Of a stretch of DNA of 10,017 bases, positions 1 through 8,640 are shown in pieces. Both the position numbers and the translations under genes were made by a program. The DNA comes from Actinomycetes bacterium (GTDB lineage: Bacteria; Actinomycetota; Actinomycetes; Actinomycetales; Cellulomonadaceae): contig JAJYTJ010000137.1 of assembly GCA_021793115.1 (NCBI GenBank), positions 1 to 10,017 of the forward strand, written 5' to 3'. Position 1 is the stretch's first letter. Each line of letters begins with the position of its first letter. The notes under the pieces were generated by a model. The model did not search any database, was not told the origin of the DNA, and saw only the letters and a program-made list of their open reading frames with translations.

Positions 1-1
1 C

Positions 2-595
2 GGGGTCACTGAGCGCGCCGACGACCGGCTGGACAGCCTCTCGCTGGGCAACCAGCAGCGGGTCCAGGTCGCGGCGTCGGTGGTGCACGACCCGGACGTG
101 CTCATCCTCGACGAGCCCTTCTCCGGTCTCGACCCGATGGCGGTCGACGTGGTGCAGAGCGTGCTCGTCGACCATGCCGCGGGCGGCGCGCCCGTGCTGT
201 TCTCCAGCCACCAGCTCGACGTCGTCGAGCGGCTGTGCGACGACGTGGTCATCATCGCGGGCGGCCGCATCGTGGCCGCGGGCGACCGTGACGAGCTGCG
301 CGCCCGGTACACCGAGCCGCGCTACCAGCTGCGCGCCGGTGGTGACCTGGGGTGGGTGCGGGACGTGCCGGCCGTGCGCGTCCTCGAGCTGGCGGGCGCG
401 GAGGTGCTCTTCGAGGCCGACGAGGCGACGGCGCAGCAGGTGCTGTCCGCCGCGCTCGACCGGGGCGCGGTGCGCGAGTTCGCACCGGTGCGGCCGCGAC
501 TGGCGGAGATCTTCCGCGAGGTGATCAAGGACGAGGCTCGGACGCACGCGGGGCCTGCCGCCGCGCGCCGGGGCAAGAGGGGGGTGGCGGCGTGA
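2..595 (+). CDS. ABC transporter ATP-binding protein, YhaQ/NatA-like (5' end missing)
   Basis: This is the ATPase subunit that would power the ABC-2 permease encoded directly downstream. The frame is open from the window edge, so the N-terminus with Walker A and the Q-loop is missing; 197 residues remain. The signature appears as LSLGNQQR at visible residues 13-20, then Walker B as VLILDEPFSGLD, then the H-loop in FSSHQLDVVERLCD. The LSxGNQQ form of the signature and DEPFSGLDP resemble YhaQ of Bacillus and related NatA-type ATPases, a family tied to Na+ or drug export. After the ATPase core comes the usual C-terminal extension of about 100 residues, ending in a basic tail. It overlaps the permease by 4 nt (GTGA), so the two are probably translationally coupled. 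The transported substrate cannot be read from sequence. The ABC ATPase call is secure; the YhaQ subtype is likely. Confidence 0.93.
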   Translation, partial: GVTERADDRLDSLSLGNQQRVQVAASVVHDPDVLILDEPFSGLDPMAVDVVQSVLVDHAAGGAPVLFSSHQLDVVERLCDDVVIIAGGRIVAAGDRDELRARYTEPRYQLRAGGDLGWVRDVPAVRVLELAGAEVLFEADEATAQQVLSAALDRGAVREFAPVRPRLAEIFREVIKDEARTHAGPAAARRGKRGVAA

Positions 596-1740
596 CCGCC
601 CAGGGTGTGGTGCCGCCGTCGGAGGGGCGCACGGCGCTGCTCGTCGCCGAGCGCGAGATCGGCGCGCAGCTGCGCAGCAAGTCGTTCATCGTCTCCGCGG
701 TCATCCTGCTCGTGCTCGTGCTGGGCGGGATCATCGCCGGTTCGCTCGTGTCCAAGCACGGCGGCGGCACCCCGGCGGCGTCCGCTGCGACACACCAGTC
801 CACGCTCATCCCGGTCGCCGTCGTGGACTCCGTGCGCCAGGCGTTGCCCGCGCTGCCCGGTGTGCGGCAGGTGCCGGTGGCCGACGAGGCCGCCGCCACG
901 GCCGACGTCCGTTCCGGCGCGGTGCGGGCCGCACTGGTCCCGGACACCGGCCCGTCCGGGGTGCGCGTCGTCGTGCAGGACACGGCGCCGAGCTCGCTCG
1001 TCTCCGATCTCACCGTCGCGCCCGCCGTCCAGGTGCTCAACCCCGCCACCGCCAACGCGGGCGTGCGCTACATCGTCACGTTCGGGTTCGGGCTGGTGTT
1101 CATGATGGCCGCGATGACGTTCGGCGCGACGATCGCGCAGAACACCGTCATCGAGAAGCAGACGCGCGTCGTGGAGATCCTGCTGTCGGCGGCCTCGCCG
1201 CGCTCGCTGCTCGGCGGCAAGATCCTCGGCAACAGCGCGCTCGCCCTGGCCGAGACCGCCGCGATCGCCGCGGTGGCGGTGCTCGGGCTCGTCGTCACCG
1301 GGCAGGACGGTGTGCTGTCGCTGGTCGGTGCGCCGCTCGCCTGGTTCGTCGTGTTCTTCGCCGTCGGGTTCGTGCTGCTCGCGGCGCTGTTCGCCGCCGC
1401 GGCCTCGCTCGTCTCCCGCGTCGAGGACACCGGGCCGGTGCTGCAGCCGGTGATGCTGCTCGTGGTCCTGCCGTACTTCGTCGTGGTGTTCGGCAACGAC
1501 AACCAGACGCTGCTGCGCGTCGCCTCCTACGTGCCGTTCTGCGCCCCGGTGGCGATGCCGGCGCGCATGTTCCTCGGCGACGCCTCGTGGTGGGAGCCGC
1601 TGCTGTCGCTCGCGGTGCTCGCGGCCTCGACGTACGCCGTCGTCGCGCTCGCGGCGCTGGTGTACCAGCGATCGGTGCTGCGGATGGGCACCCGGGTGCG
1701 GCTGCAGGAGGTGCTCGGGCGCGCCCGCGTCGCCGCGTGA
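592..1740 (+). CDS. ABC-2 type transporter permease, YhaP/NatB-like
   Basis: This 382-residue membrane protein is the channel partner of the upstream ATPase. I chose GTG at 592 because it overlaps the ATPase stop (GTGA) and has a strong purine-rich Shine-Dalgarno (AAGAGGGGGG, 575-584) seven bases upstream. Topology fits ABC-2 exporters. There is a short cytoplasmic N-terminus, TM1 at about residues 32-53, and then an extracytoplasmic domain of roughly 105 residues rich in V, A and D. A bundle of about five more membrane segments runs from about residue 160 to near the C-terminus. The cytoplasmic stretch after TM2, EKQTRVVEILLSAASPRSLLGGKILGN, is the conserved coupling motif of NatB/YhaP permeases. 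Na+ or drug export is known for relatives, but the substrate here is not determined. A strong hairpin follows the gene, so this operon probably ends here. Confidence 0.9.
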   Translation: MTAQGVVPPSEGRTALLVAEREIGAQLRSKSFIVSAVILLVLVLGGIIAGSLVSKHGGGTPAASAATHQSTLIPVAVVDSVRQALPALPGVRQVPVADEAAATADVRSGAVRAALVPDTGPSGVRVVVQDTAPSSLVSDLTVAPAVQVLNPATANAGVRYIVTFGFGLVFMMAAMTFGATIAQNTVIEKQTRVVEILLSAASPRSLLGGKILGNSALALAETAAIAAVAVLGLVVTGQDGVLSLVGAPLAWFVVFFAVGFVLLAALFAAAASLVSRVEDTGPVLQPVMLLVVLPYFVVVFGNDNQTLLRVASYVPFCAPVAMPARMFLGDASWWEPLLSLAVLAASTYAVVALAALVYQRSVLRMGTRVRLQEVLGRARVAA

Positions 1741-1747
1741 CGTGGCT

Positions 1748-1789
1748 CGGGCGGCCACGGACGTCGGCGCGGTGCGCCGTGGCCGCCCG
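1748..1789 (+). terminator. Perfect GC-rich hairpin between permease gene and hisS
   Basis: GGGCGGCCACGG at 1749-1760 is exactly complementary to CCGTGGCCGCCC at 1777-1788. One more C-G pair flanks the stem (1748/1789), giving 13 bp around a 16-nt loop. It lies just after the permease stop and directly before the putative hisS -10 box. No T-tract follows, as is common for intrinsic terminators in GC-rich actinobacteria. I infer that it terminates the ABC operon; it could also help regulate hisS, because the stem ends 2 nt before TAGCCT. Confidence 0.6.
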
Positions 1790-1790
1790 G

Positions 1791-1805
1791 TAGCCTTGCC
1801 TGCCG
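1791..1805 (+). promoter_or_regulatory. -10 box of a leaderless hisS promoter
   Basis: TAGCCT (1791-1796) matches the actinobacterial -10 pattern TANNNT and lies 8 nt before the GTG at 1805. Transcription would therefore start at or next to the start codon. No Shine-Dalgarno is visible before this GTG. No clear -35 is seen. Leaderless mRNAs are well established in actinobacteria; its use here is inferred. Confidence 0.5.
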
Positions 1806-3048
1806 TGGCGCAGAAGGTGGTTCCCGCACGTGGCATGCGCGACGTCCTGCCCGTGGAGAAGCAGACCCGGGAGCGCGTGCTGACCCAGCTGCGGGCCACG
1901 TACCGCCGGTTCGGGTTCGCGGAGATCGAGACGCCGGCCATCGAGCCGCTGTCGCGCCTGCGGTCCAACCAGGGCGGCGAGAACGAGTCGATGCTCTTCG
2001 AGATCCTCCGCCGCGGCCTGCCGCCGGAGGAGCCGGTGCTGCCGGCCGACGCCGCGGACCTCGCGCTGCGCTACGACCTCACGGTGCCGCTCACGCGGTA
2101 CTACGCGTCGCACCAGGCCGAGCTGCCCGAGGTGTTCCGTGCGCTGCAGACGGGCTCGGTGTGGCGCGCGGAGCGGCCGCAGAAGGGCCGGTTCCGGCAG
2201 TTCACGCAGGTGGACATCGACATCCTGGGCGAGAGTGGCATCCTCGCCGAGGTTGACCTGCTCGTGGCCACCCTGACCGCGTTCGCGGACCTCGGCATGG
2301 CCGACGACGTCACGCTGCTGGTCAACGACCGGCGCACGCTCACCGAGCTGCTCGGCGCGGCCGGGTTCTCCGGGGCCGCGGTGCCGGACGCGCTCATCGC
2401 GCTGGACAAGCTCGACAAGATCGGCGCCGACGCGGTGGCCGCCGAGCTGGTGGCGCTGGGGGCGCCGGCCGGCGTGCGCGGCGTGCTCGACGCGGTGCTC
2501 GCGGCGCGGGACGACGGCCAGGCCGCGCTGGCGGCCGGGGAGCTGAGCGTGCCCGGGCTGGGCTCGGTGTCGCTGCACGACCTGCCGGAGATCGTCGACG
2601 CCGTCCGCACGCTGCTGCCGCACGCCCGCGTGACGCTCGACCCGTCGCTGGTGCGTGGCATGGGCTACTACACCGGCCCGATCTTCGAGGTGAAGCACGC
2701 CAAGGTGGGCTCGTCGGTGGCCGGGGGCGGCCGCTACGACGGCGTGGTGGGCAAGTGGCTGGGCCGGGACGTGCCGGCCGCCGGCTTCTCCATCGGGTTC
2801 GAGCGGATCATCGACCTCGTCGCGCCGAAGCCGCCCGCCGGGCGGCGCATCGGGCTGCTCTACCCCGAGGGGGTGGGCGTCGCCGAGCTGCTCACCGCCC
2901 GCGCACGGCTGCAGGCCGACGGTGCCGACGTCACGCTGGTCCGCGCCCCGCGCAAGCCGTCCGCGACGTTCTTCGCCGGCCTGGTGGAGCAGGGCCTCAC
3001 GCACGTGGCGGACGCCCCGCAGGGTCACGTGCGTCCGCTCGGCGGCTG

Positions 3049-3049
<1 letters not shown>
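1805..3049 (+). CDS. hisS: Histidine--tRNA ligase (HisRS)
   Basis: This class II aminoacyl-tRNA synthetase charges tRNA-His with histidine in the cytoplasm (414 residues from GTG 1805). That start places VPARGMRDVLP at the N-terminus, where family members have PxGxRDxLP. The longer frame from 1742 would add a region that contains the upstream hairpin and -10 box. Motif 2 is VWRAERPQKGRFRQF (about residues 119-133), followed by QVDIDILGE. The histidine-binding loop is RGMGYYTGPIFE (about 284-295), and motif 3 is GFSIGFERII (about 327-336). RSNQGGENE and RYDLTVPLTRYYA belong to the HisRS subgroup that differs from the classical E. coli type. The C-terminal anticodon-binding part looks short, ending about 70 residues after motif 3. 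In the histidine loop, Gly replaces the Asp found in the common RGLDYY form. Its stop overlaps the next start by one base (TGATG). Confidence 0.95.
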
Positions 3050-5025
<1,976 letters not shown>

Positions 5026-5034
<9 letters not shown>

Positions 5035-5050
5035 CGTGGATGGCGCCGGC
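5026..5050 (+). terminator. Weak hairpin at the end of the hisS/ABC-F operon
   Basis: GCCGGC at 5026-5031 and GCCGGC at 5045-5050 can form a 6-bp stem with a 13-nt loop that contains the ABC-F stop codon. There is no T-tract. It is a weak candidate for the operon terminator, and nothing better is visible before the DUF1992 gene. Confidence 0.25.
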
Positions 5051-5161
5051 ACCGCGGCTGCTGGGAACCCGCTGTGACCTGCGTTTCCACAAGTGACACC
5101 GTGCCGTGAACATCCTGTTTCGCTCGTTGCGCTCGCCCTGGCCGCGACGCACCCTGAGGTC

Positions 5162-5779
5162 GTGGCAGCAGATCGAGACCCCCTGCGGGCAGTGGCCCAG
5201 TACCGGGTGGACCGCCTCCTGGCCGAGGACGGTGTGGCGCGCGCGGAGCAGCCGCCGGACGGCGTGCCGGCCGTGCGTCACGGGATCGGCACCGACGCGT
5301 GGGCCGAGGAGGCCATCAGCCGGGCGATCGCGCGCGGCGACTTCGACCACCTGCCGCTGGCGGGCAAGCCCATCCCGGGGCTGACCAGGCACGACCCCGA
5401 CTGGTGGCTGAAATCGCTCATCGAGCGCGAGCACATCACCGGCGTCGGCCCGGAGGCGTTCCTGCTGCGTCGCGACGACGCCGAGCTGGACCGGCGCATC
5501 GACGAGGAGCACAGCGAGGCGGGCGTGCGTGAGCTCGTCGAGGAGTTCAACGCCCGCGTGGTCCAGGCCCGGCGCCAGCTGCGCGGCGGCCCGCCCGTGG
5601 TGACCGGTACGCGTGACCCCGAGGCCGAGGTGGCGCGGTGGCGCGCCCGGCGACAGGCGGCCACGGCGGGCGGCCCGGTACCGGAAGCCCCGCGCCGCCC
5701 GCCGTCGTGGTACCGGGGGCAGTTCCTCAGCCGGCGGCGGCGAGCGTCGTCGCCAGCGGGGTCGTCGGACGCCCGATGA
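5162..5779 (+). CDS. DUF1992 (DnaJ homologue subfamily C member 28-like) protein
   Basis: A small soluble protein of about 205 residues with no signal peptide or membrane segment. The hallmark DUF1992 block is clear. WAEEAISRAIARGDFDHLPLAGKPI covers about residues 47-71, then DPDWWLKSLIERE about 79-90, followed by a charged helical region (LRRDDAELDRRIDEEHSEAGVRELVEEFNARVVQARRQL). The family's biochemical function is not established, despite the DnaJ-related name; there is no J-domain HPD motif here. The C-terminus is Arg/Pro-rich and overlaps the convergent qorB gene by 53 nt. The start is uncertain. GTG 5162 opens directly onto AADRDPLRAVAQYRVDRLL, the first part that looks protein-like. 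GTG 5093 would add 23 residues of poor character, and GTG 5192 is also possible. None has a good Shine-Dalgarno. Confidence 0.82.
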   Translation: MAADRDPLRAVAQYRVDRLLAEDGVARAEQPPDGVPAVRHGIGTDAWAEEAISRAIARGDFDHLPLAGKPIPGLTRHDPDWWLKSLIEREHITGVGPEAFLLRRDDAELDRRIDEEHSEAGVRELVEEFNARVVQARRQLRGGPPVVTGTRDPEAEVARWRARRQAATAGGPVPEAPRRPPSWYRGQFLSRRRRASSPAGSSDAR

Positions 5780-6581
5780 GACGGGACAGGTCGCCCGTGA
5801 CGTCGGCGAGCGCGCCGTGGGCGATCGCCGTGTCGAGGGCGACGACGAAGCCGGCGACGTCGTCGGGCAGGCCGCCGGCCACCAGCAGCGCGTGCCGCTC
5901 GTCCGGGGTGACGTCGCGGCGGACCACCTCGTGGCGGACGATCTGCGACAGCGTCGCGACGAGCTCGTCGTAGTCCCAGGCGCTGTCGCCGCCGAGCTCG
6001 TAGACCTTCTTCTCGTGCCCGTCCTGCGTGAGCACGGCGGCGGCGCCCTCGGCGTAGTCGGCGCGCGACGCGCTCGCGATGCGGCCGGTGCCGGTCGCGG
6101 AGACGATCTCGCCGCCCGCGCGCGCGGTCGCCAGGTCCGGCAGGTAGTTCTCGTGGTACCAGTTGTTGCGCAGCATCGTCGCCGGGGTCCCGGAGGCGGC
6201 GATGTACTCCTCGGTGGCCTTGTGGTCCGGGTTGACCGGCAGGTTGGACAGGTCGGCCCGCGGCCCGGAGGTGTAGACGAGGTGCCGCACGCCCGCACGC
6301 ACCGCGGCGTCGACGACGTTCCGGTGCTGCGGCAGGCGCCGGCCCACGTCGGAGCCCGAGACGAACAGGAGCTTCGTCGCGCCGGCGAACGCGTCGTCGA
6401 GCGTCGCGGGGTCGTCGTAGTCGGCCCGGCGCACCGCGACGCCGCGGGCGGTGAGGTCGCCGAGCGTCTCGACACGACGACCGGTGGCGACGATGTCCGT
6501 CGGTGCGACGCCGCGGGCGATCAGGGCCTCGATGGTGAGGCGGCCGACGTGCCCGGTGGCTCCGGTGACGACGGTGGTCAT
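5727..6581 (-). CDS. qorB: NAD(P)H:quinone oxidoreductase, QorB/YtfG-like (NmrA/SDR family)
   Basis: This 284-residue protein closely follows E. coli QorB (286 residues), an NADPH-dependent quinone oxidoreductase of the atypical SDR (NmrA-like) family. The N-terminal dinucleotide-binding motif is TGATGHVG (residues 6-13). Further QorB-like landmarks are RRADYDDPATLDDAF, KLLFVSGSDVGRRLPQHRNVVDAA, HLVYTSG, LRNNWYHENYL, GRIASASRADYAEGAAAVL, KVYELGGDSAWDYDEL and, near the end, SRLIGRPTTPLATTL. The ATG at 6581 is preceded by GAGAGG (6588-6593) with 6 nt spacing. It would reduce quinones and limit one-electron redox cycling in the cytoplasm. In many genomes qorB neighbours an HxlR-type regulator; here the upstream genes encode an MFS exporter and MarR/TetR regulators. 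No convincing promoter is seen directly upstream. Confidence 0.92.
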   Translation of the reverse strand: MTTVVTGATGHVGRLTIEALIARGVAPTDIVATGRRVETLGDLTARGVAVRRADYDDPATLDDAFAGATKLLFVSGSDVGRRLPQHRNVVDAAVRAGVRHLVYTSGPRADLSNLPVNPDHKATEEYIAASGTPATMLRNNWYHENYLPDLATARAGGEIVSATGTGRIASASRADYAEGAAAVLTQDGHEKKVYELGGDSAWDYDELVATLSQIVRHEVVRRDVTPDERHALLVAGGLPDDVAGFVVALDTAIAHGALADVTGDLSRLIGRPTTPLATTLAAAG

Positions 6582-6649
6582 GGGGTTCCTCTCGACGACG
6601 GGGTGTCGCCAGCCCCAACCCCGCCGGCCCCCCGCTCCTTCCCCCCCAC

Positions 6650-6840
6650 TGGAACAGACACTCCCCGGCATGCCGGTCCAATGGCCCTGTTCGTTCCACT
6701 CGTCAGCCGTGGCCCCCGGGGAGTGGAACGGACACTCGCAGCCACGCCGGCACATGGCTCGCGTTCGTTCCACTGGACGGGGCCCCGGGAGTGGAACGGA
6801 CCCGCCCCGACACGCCGGCGCGAGGGCTGCGTTCGTTCCA
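6650..6840. repeat. Three copies of a 49-bp palindromic repeat (TGGAAC...GTTCCA)
   Basis: Units lie at 6650-6698, 6724-6772 and 6792-6840, each exactly 49 bp. All begin TGGAAC(A/G)GAC and end GTTCGTTCCA, and share GCCGG at unit positions 23-27. The ends pair with each other over 10 bp in units 2 and 3 (one G-T pair); unit 1 has one extra mismatch. The interiors differ but keep self-complementarity: CCGGCATGCCGG in unit 1, AGCCA/TGGCT in unit 2, GCCC/GGGC in unit 3. Spacers (25 and 19 bp) both carry CCCGGG(G)AG before the next unit. The units occupy most of the 305-bp gap 6582-6886, which has no gene. The rest of that gap is a C-rich stretch (6611-6649) and the qorB leader. This is probably a REP-like dispersed element; multiple regulator sites are an alternative. 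Confidence 0.85.
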
Positions 6841-6844
6841 GTCC

Positions 6845-6886
6845 GGGTGGGGTGGGGACGGGGGCGGGGTGGGGTGGGGTGGGGGG
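6845..6886 (+). other. G-tract cluster, potential G-quadruplex
   Basis: The plus strand carries a run of GGG, GGGG, GGGG, GGGGG, GGGG, GGGG, GGGG and GGGGGG separated by single bases or two bases. It ends exactly at the stop codon of the minus-strand MFS gene (6887-6889). Seven tracts of four or more Gs with loops of 1-2 nt fit a very stable G-quadruplex, on the template strand for MFS transcription. A role in pausing or ending MFS transcription is inferred. Confidence 0.6.
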
Positions 6887-8122
6887 TCAGGCGGCGGGGA
6901 CCGCTGTGGTGGCGGCCGCCGCGGCGCCCGCACGGTGGCGGGCCAGGGCCCCGATGGCCACGGTGTGCGCCACCGCCATCGCGGCGAGGGCCACGGCGAC
7001 GACGAGCAGCGGCACCCGCCAGCCGGCACTCGCGGTGTGGATCGCACCGATCACGGACGGCGCCACGCCCGCCAGCACGTAGCCGGCCGTCTGCACCACC
7101 GCCGACATGCGGCCCGCGGCCGCCGGGGAGCCGGCCACCGTGGACACCACCGAGAAGATCACGACATAGTTGGCGGCCTGCGCCACGCCGCCGAGCGACG
7201 CCCACACGGACCAGCCCGCCGGCGCGAGCAGGAGCCCCACCGGCAGTGCGAGCCAGACCAGGCCGATGACCACCGTGAGCGCGTGCGGCCGCAGCCGCCC
7301 CATGGCCACCGGTGCCAGCACGCCGCCGAGGATGCCGAAGCCCTGGAACAGTGCCGCGGCGGCGCCCGCCCCGGTGCGCGAGAGGCCGGCCTCGTCGTGC
7401 AGCAGCGTGGGCAGCCAGGCCGACAGCGCGTAGTACGACGCGGACTGGAACGCGAACGTCACGACGAGCAGCCACGTGAGGGGTCGCCGCATCACCCGCG
7501 GCCGCACGGCCGGCTCGGCGGCCACGGCCACGGGCTCGCCGGGCCGCGTCCGAGGACGCAGGCCGTACGCGCGCCACCACGCCGCCAGCCCGACGAGCAC
7601 GACGACGGACCACGAGACGAGGGCCCACCGCCACCCCACCCAGGCGGCCAGCGGCGCCATGCCGATCGTGGTGATCACCGCGCCGCCGTTCATCGCGGCC
7701 GTCGTCGCCCCCATGACGCCGCTGACGCCGGACGCGAAGTCCCGTGCCACCACCACCGGCACCGTGATGTTCCCCACGGTGATCGCCGCGCCGATGAGCA
7801 CGGTGCCCACGAGCGCGGTGCCGAAGCCGCCGCTCGAGCGCAGCACCGTGCCCGCGAGGACGCCCAGCAGCGTCACCGTCCCGGCGATCGCCGTCCCCGC
7901 TCGGTTGACGAGCGTGGCGGCCAGCGGCGTGACGAGCGCGTAGCAGAGCACGGGAAGGCCGGTGAGCAGCCCGGCCGACGCCGCCGTGAGGTGCAGGTCC
8001 GCGCTGACCTCGCCGACCACGGGCGCCATGGCCGTGATGGGACCGCGGAGGTTGAGCGCGTAGAGCAGCAGGGCCGTCAGCAGCAGCCCGCGGCGCGCGT
8101 CGCGCGTGGCGGCGGGCGTCAC
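6887..8122 (-). CDS. MFS transporter, CynX/NimT-like family
   Basis: A 411-residue integral membrane protein with about 12 hydrophobic segments in two halves, split by a charged loop (RLRPRTRPGE...RPRVMRRP) at the usual midpoint. The first segment includes LLLYALNLRGPITAMAPVVGEV, the NLRxPITxxxPVxxEV hallmark of the CynX/NimT (cyanate / 2-nitroimidazole transporter) branch of the major facilitator superfamily. The substrate cannot be deduced from sequence. GTG at 8122 is supported by a GTGA overlap with the upstream marR-like stop, implying translational coupling and joint expression. The MarR-like regulator is the obvious candidate controller, which would fit export of a small toxic compound. 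The short alanine-rich C-terminus ends next to a G-tract cluster. Confidence 0.9.
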   Translation of the reverse strand: MTPAATRDARRGLLLTALLLYALNLRGPITAMAPVVGEVSADLHLTAASAGLLTGLPVLCYALVTPLAATLVNRAGTAIAGTVTLLGVLAGTVLRSSGGFGTALVGTVLIGAAITVGNITVPVVVARDFASGVSGVMGATTAAMNGGAVITTIGMAPLAAWVGWRWALVSWSVVVLVGLAAWWRAYGLRPRTRPGEPVAVAAEPAVRPRVMRRPLTWLLVVTFAFQSASYYALSAWLPTLLHDEAGLSRTGAGAAAALFQGFGILGGVLAPVAMGRLRPHALTVVIGLVWLALPVGLLLAPAGWSVWASLGGVAQAANYVVIFSVVSTVAGSPAAAGRMSAVVQTAGYVLAGVAPSVIGAIHTASAGWRVPLLVVAVALAAMAVAHTVAIGALARHRAGAAAAATTAVPAA

Positions 8123-8628
8123 GACGCTTCGTCGAAGGGGGAGACGAGCACGCGCAGCAGGGTGGCCAGAGTGGTGCGGTCCTCGGGGGGCAGGCCGCGC
8201 AGCAGGCGCCGTTCCGACTCGAGCAGGTCCGCGAGCGCCGCGTCCACCTGGGCCAGCCCGGCCGGCGTGAGCTCGACGAGCACGCCCCGCCGGTCGTCGG
8301 GCGACGGCCGGCGCCGGACCAGGCCGTGCTCGACGAGCCGGTCGATGCGGTTGGTCATGGTCCCGGACGTCACCAGGGTCTGCGTGAGCAGCGCACCGGG
8401 CGACAGGCGGTAGGGGGCGCCCGCGCGGCGCAGCGCGGACAGCACGTCGAACGCCCACGTCTCCAGCCCGTGCCGGGCGAACGCGCCGCGGCGAGCGAGG
8501 TCGAGGTGCCGCGCGAGCCGCGTCACGCGGGAGAGCACCTCGAGCGGGGCCGTGTCCAGGTCCGGACGTTCCCGACCCCAGGCAGCGACGATGCGGTCGA
8601 CCTCGTCGGGCGCCACGTCGTCTGCCAC
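8119..8628 (-). CDS. MarR family transcriptional regulator
   Basis: A 169-residue winged-helix regulator of normal MarR length. The core starts at LETWAFDVLSALRRAG (about residues 55-70). The recognition-helix region is LLTQTLVTSGTMTNRIDRLVEHGLVRRR (about 80-107), then the wing DDRRGVLVELTPAG (111-124), then the C-terminal dimerisation helix. MarR proteins bind palindromes as dimers and often release DNA when a small phenolic or other ligand binds. It lies directly before, and 4 nt overlapped with, the MFS transporter gene, the classical arrangement for ligand-controlled export. GTG 8628 lacks a Shine-Dalgarno but sits 6 nt after TAACCT, so it may be read from a leaderless mRNA. The ligand is unknown. 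Confidence 0.9.
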   Translation of the reverse strand: MADDVAPDEVDRIVAAWGRERPDLDTAPLEVLSRVTRLARHLDLARRGAFARHGLETWAFDVLSALRRAGAPYRLSPGALLTQTLVTSGTMTNRIDRLVEHGLVRRRPSPDDRRGVLVELTPAGLAQVDAALADLLESERRLLRGLPPEDRTTLATLLRVLVSPFDEAS

Positions 8629-8640
8629 GGATGCAGGTTA
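8626..8640 (-). promoter_or_regulatory. -10 box of leaderless marR-MFS promoter, overlapping the tetR stop
   Basis: On the minus strand TAACCT occupies 8640-8635 and the GTG start follows after 6 nt. Its first three bases are the TAA stop codon of the tetR-like gene. The -10 pattern and spacing fit a leaderless transcript. No clear -35 is visible, and read-through from tetR would also serve these genes. Confidence 0.45.

Noticed and set aside
1742..1804. Upstream extension of hisS to GTG 1742
   Set aside because: It would run through the perfect terminator-like hairpin and the -10 box. The added residues are not HisRS-like, while GTG 1805 puts the conserved N-terminus in its usual place.
2755..3048. 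Upstream extension of the ABC-F frame inside hisS
   Set aside because: The added sequence is Arg/Ala/Gly-rich shadow of hisS. ATG 3049 with TGATG coupling leads straight into the ABC domain.
6650..6840. CRISPR array
   Set aside because: There are only three repeats of 49 bp with divergent interiors, spacers of 25 and 19 bp that resemble each other, and no cas genes.
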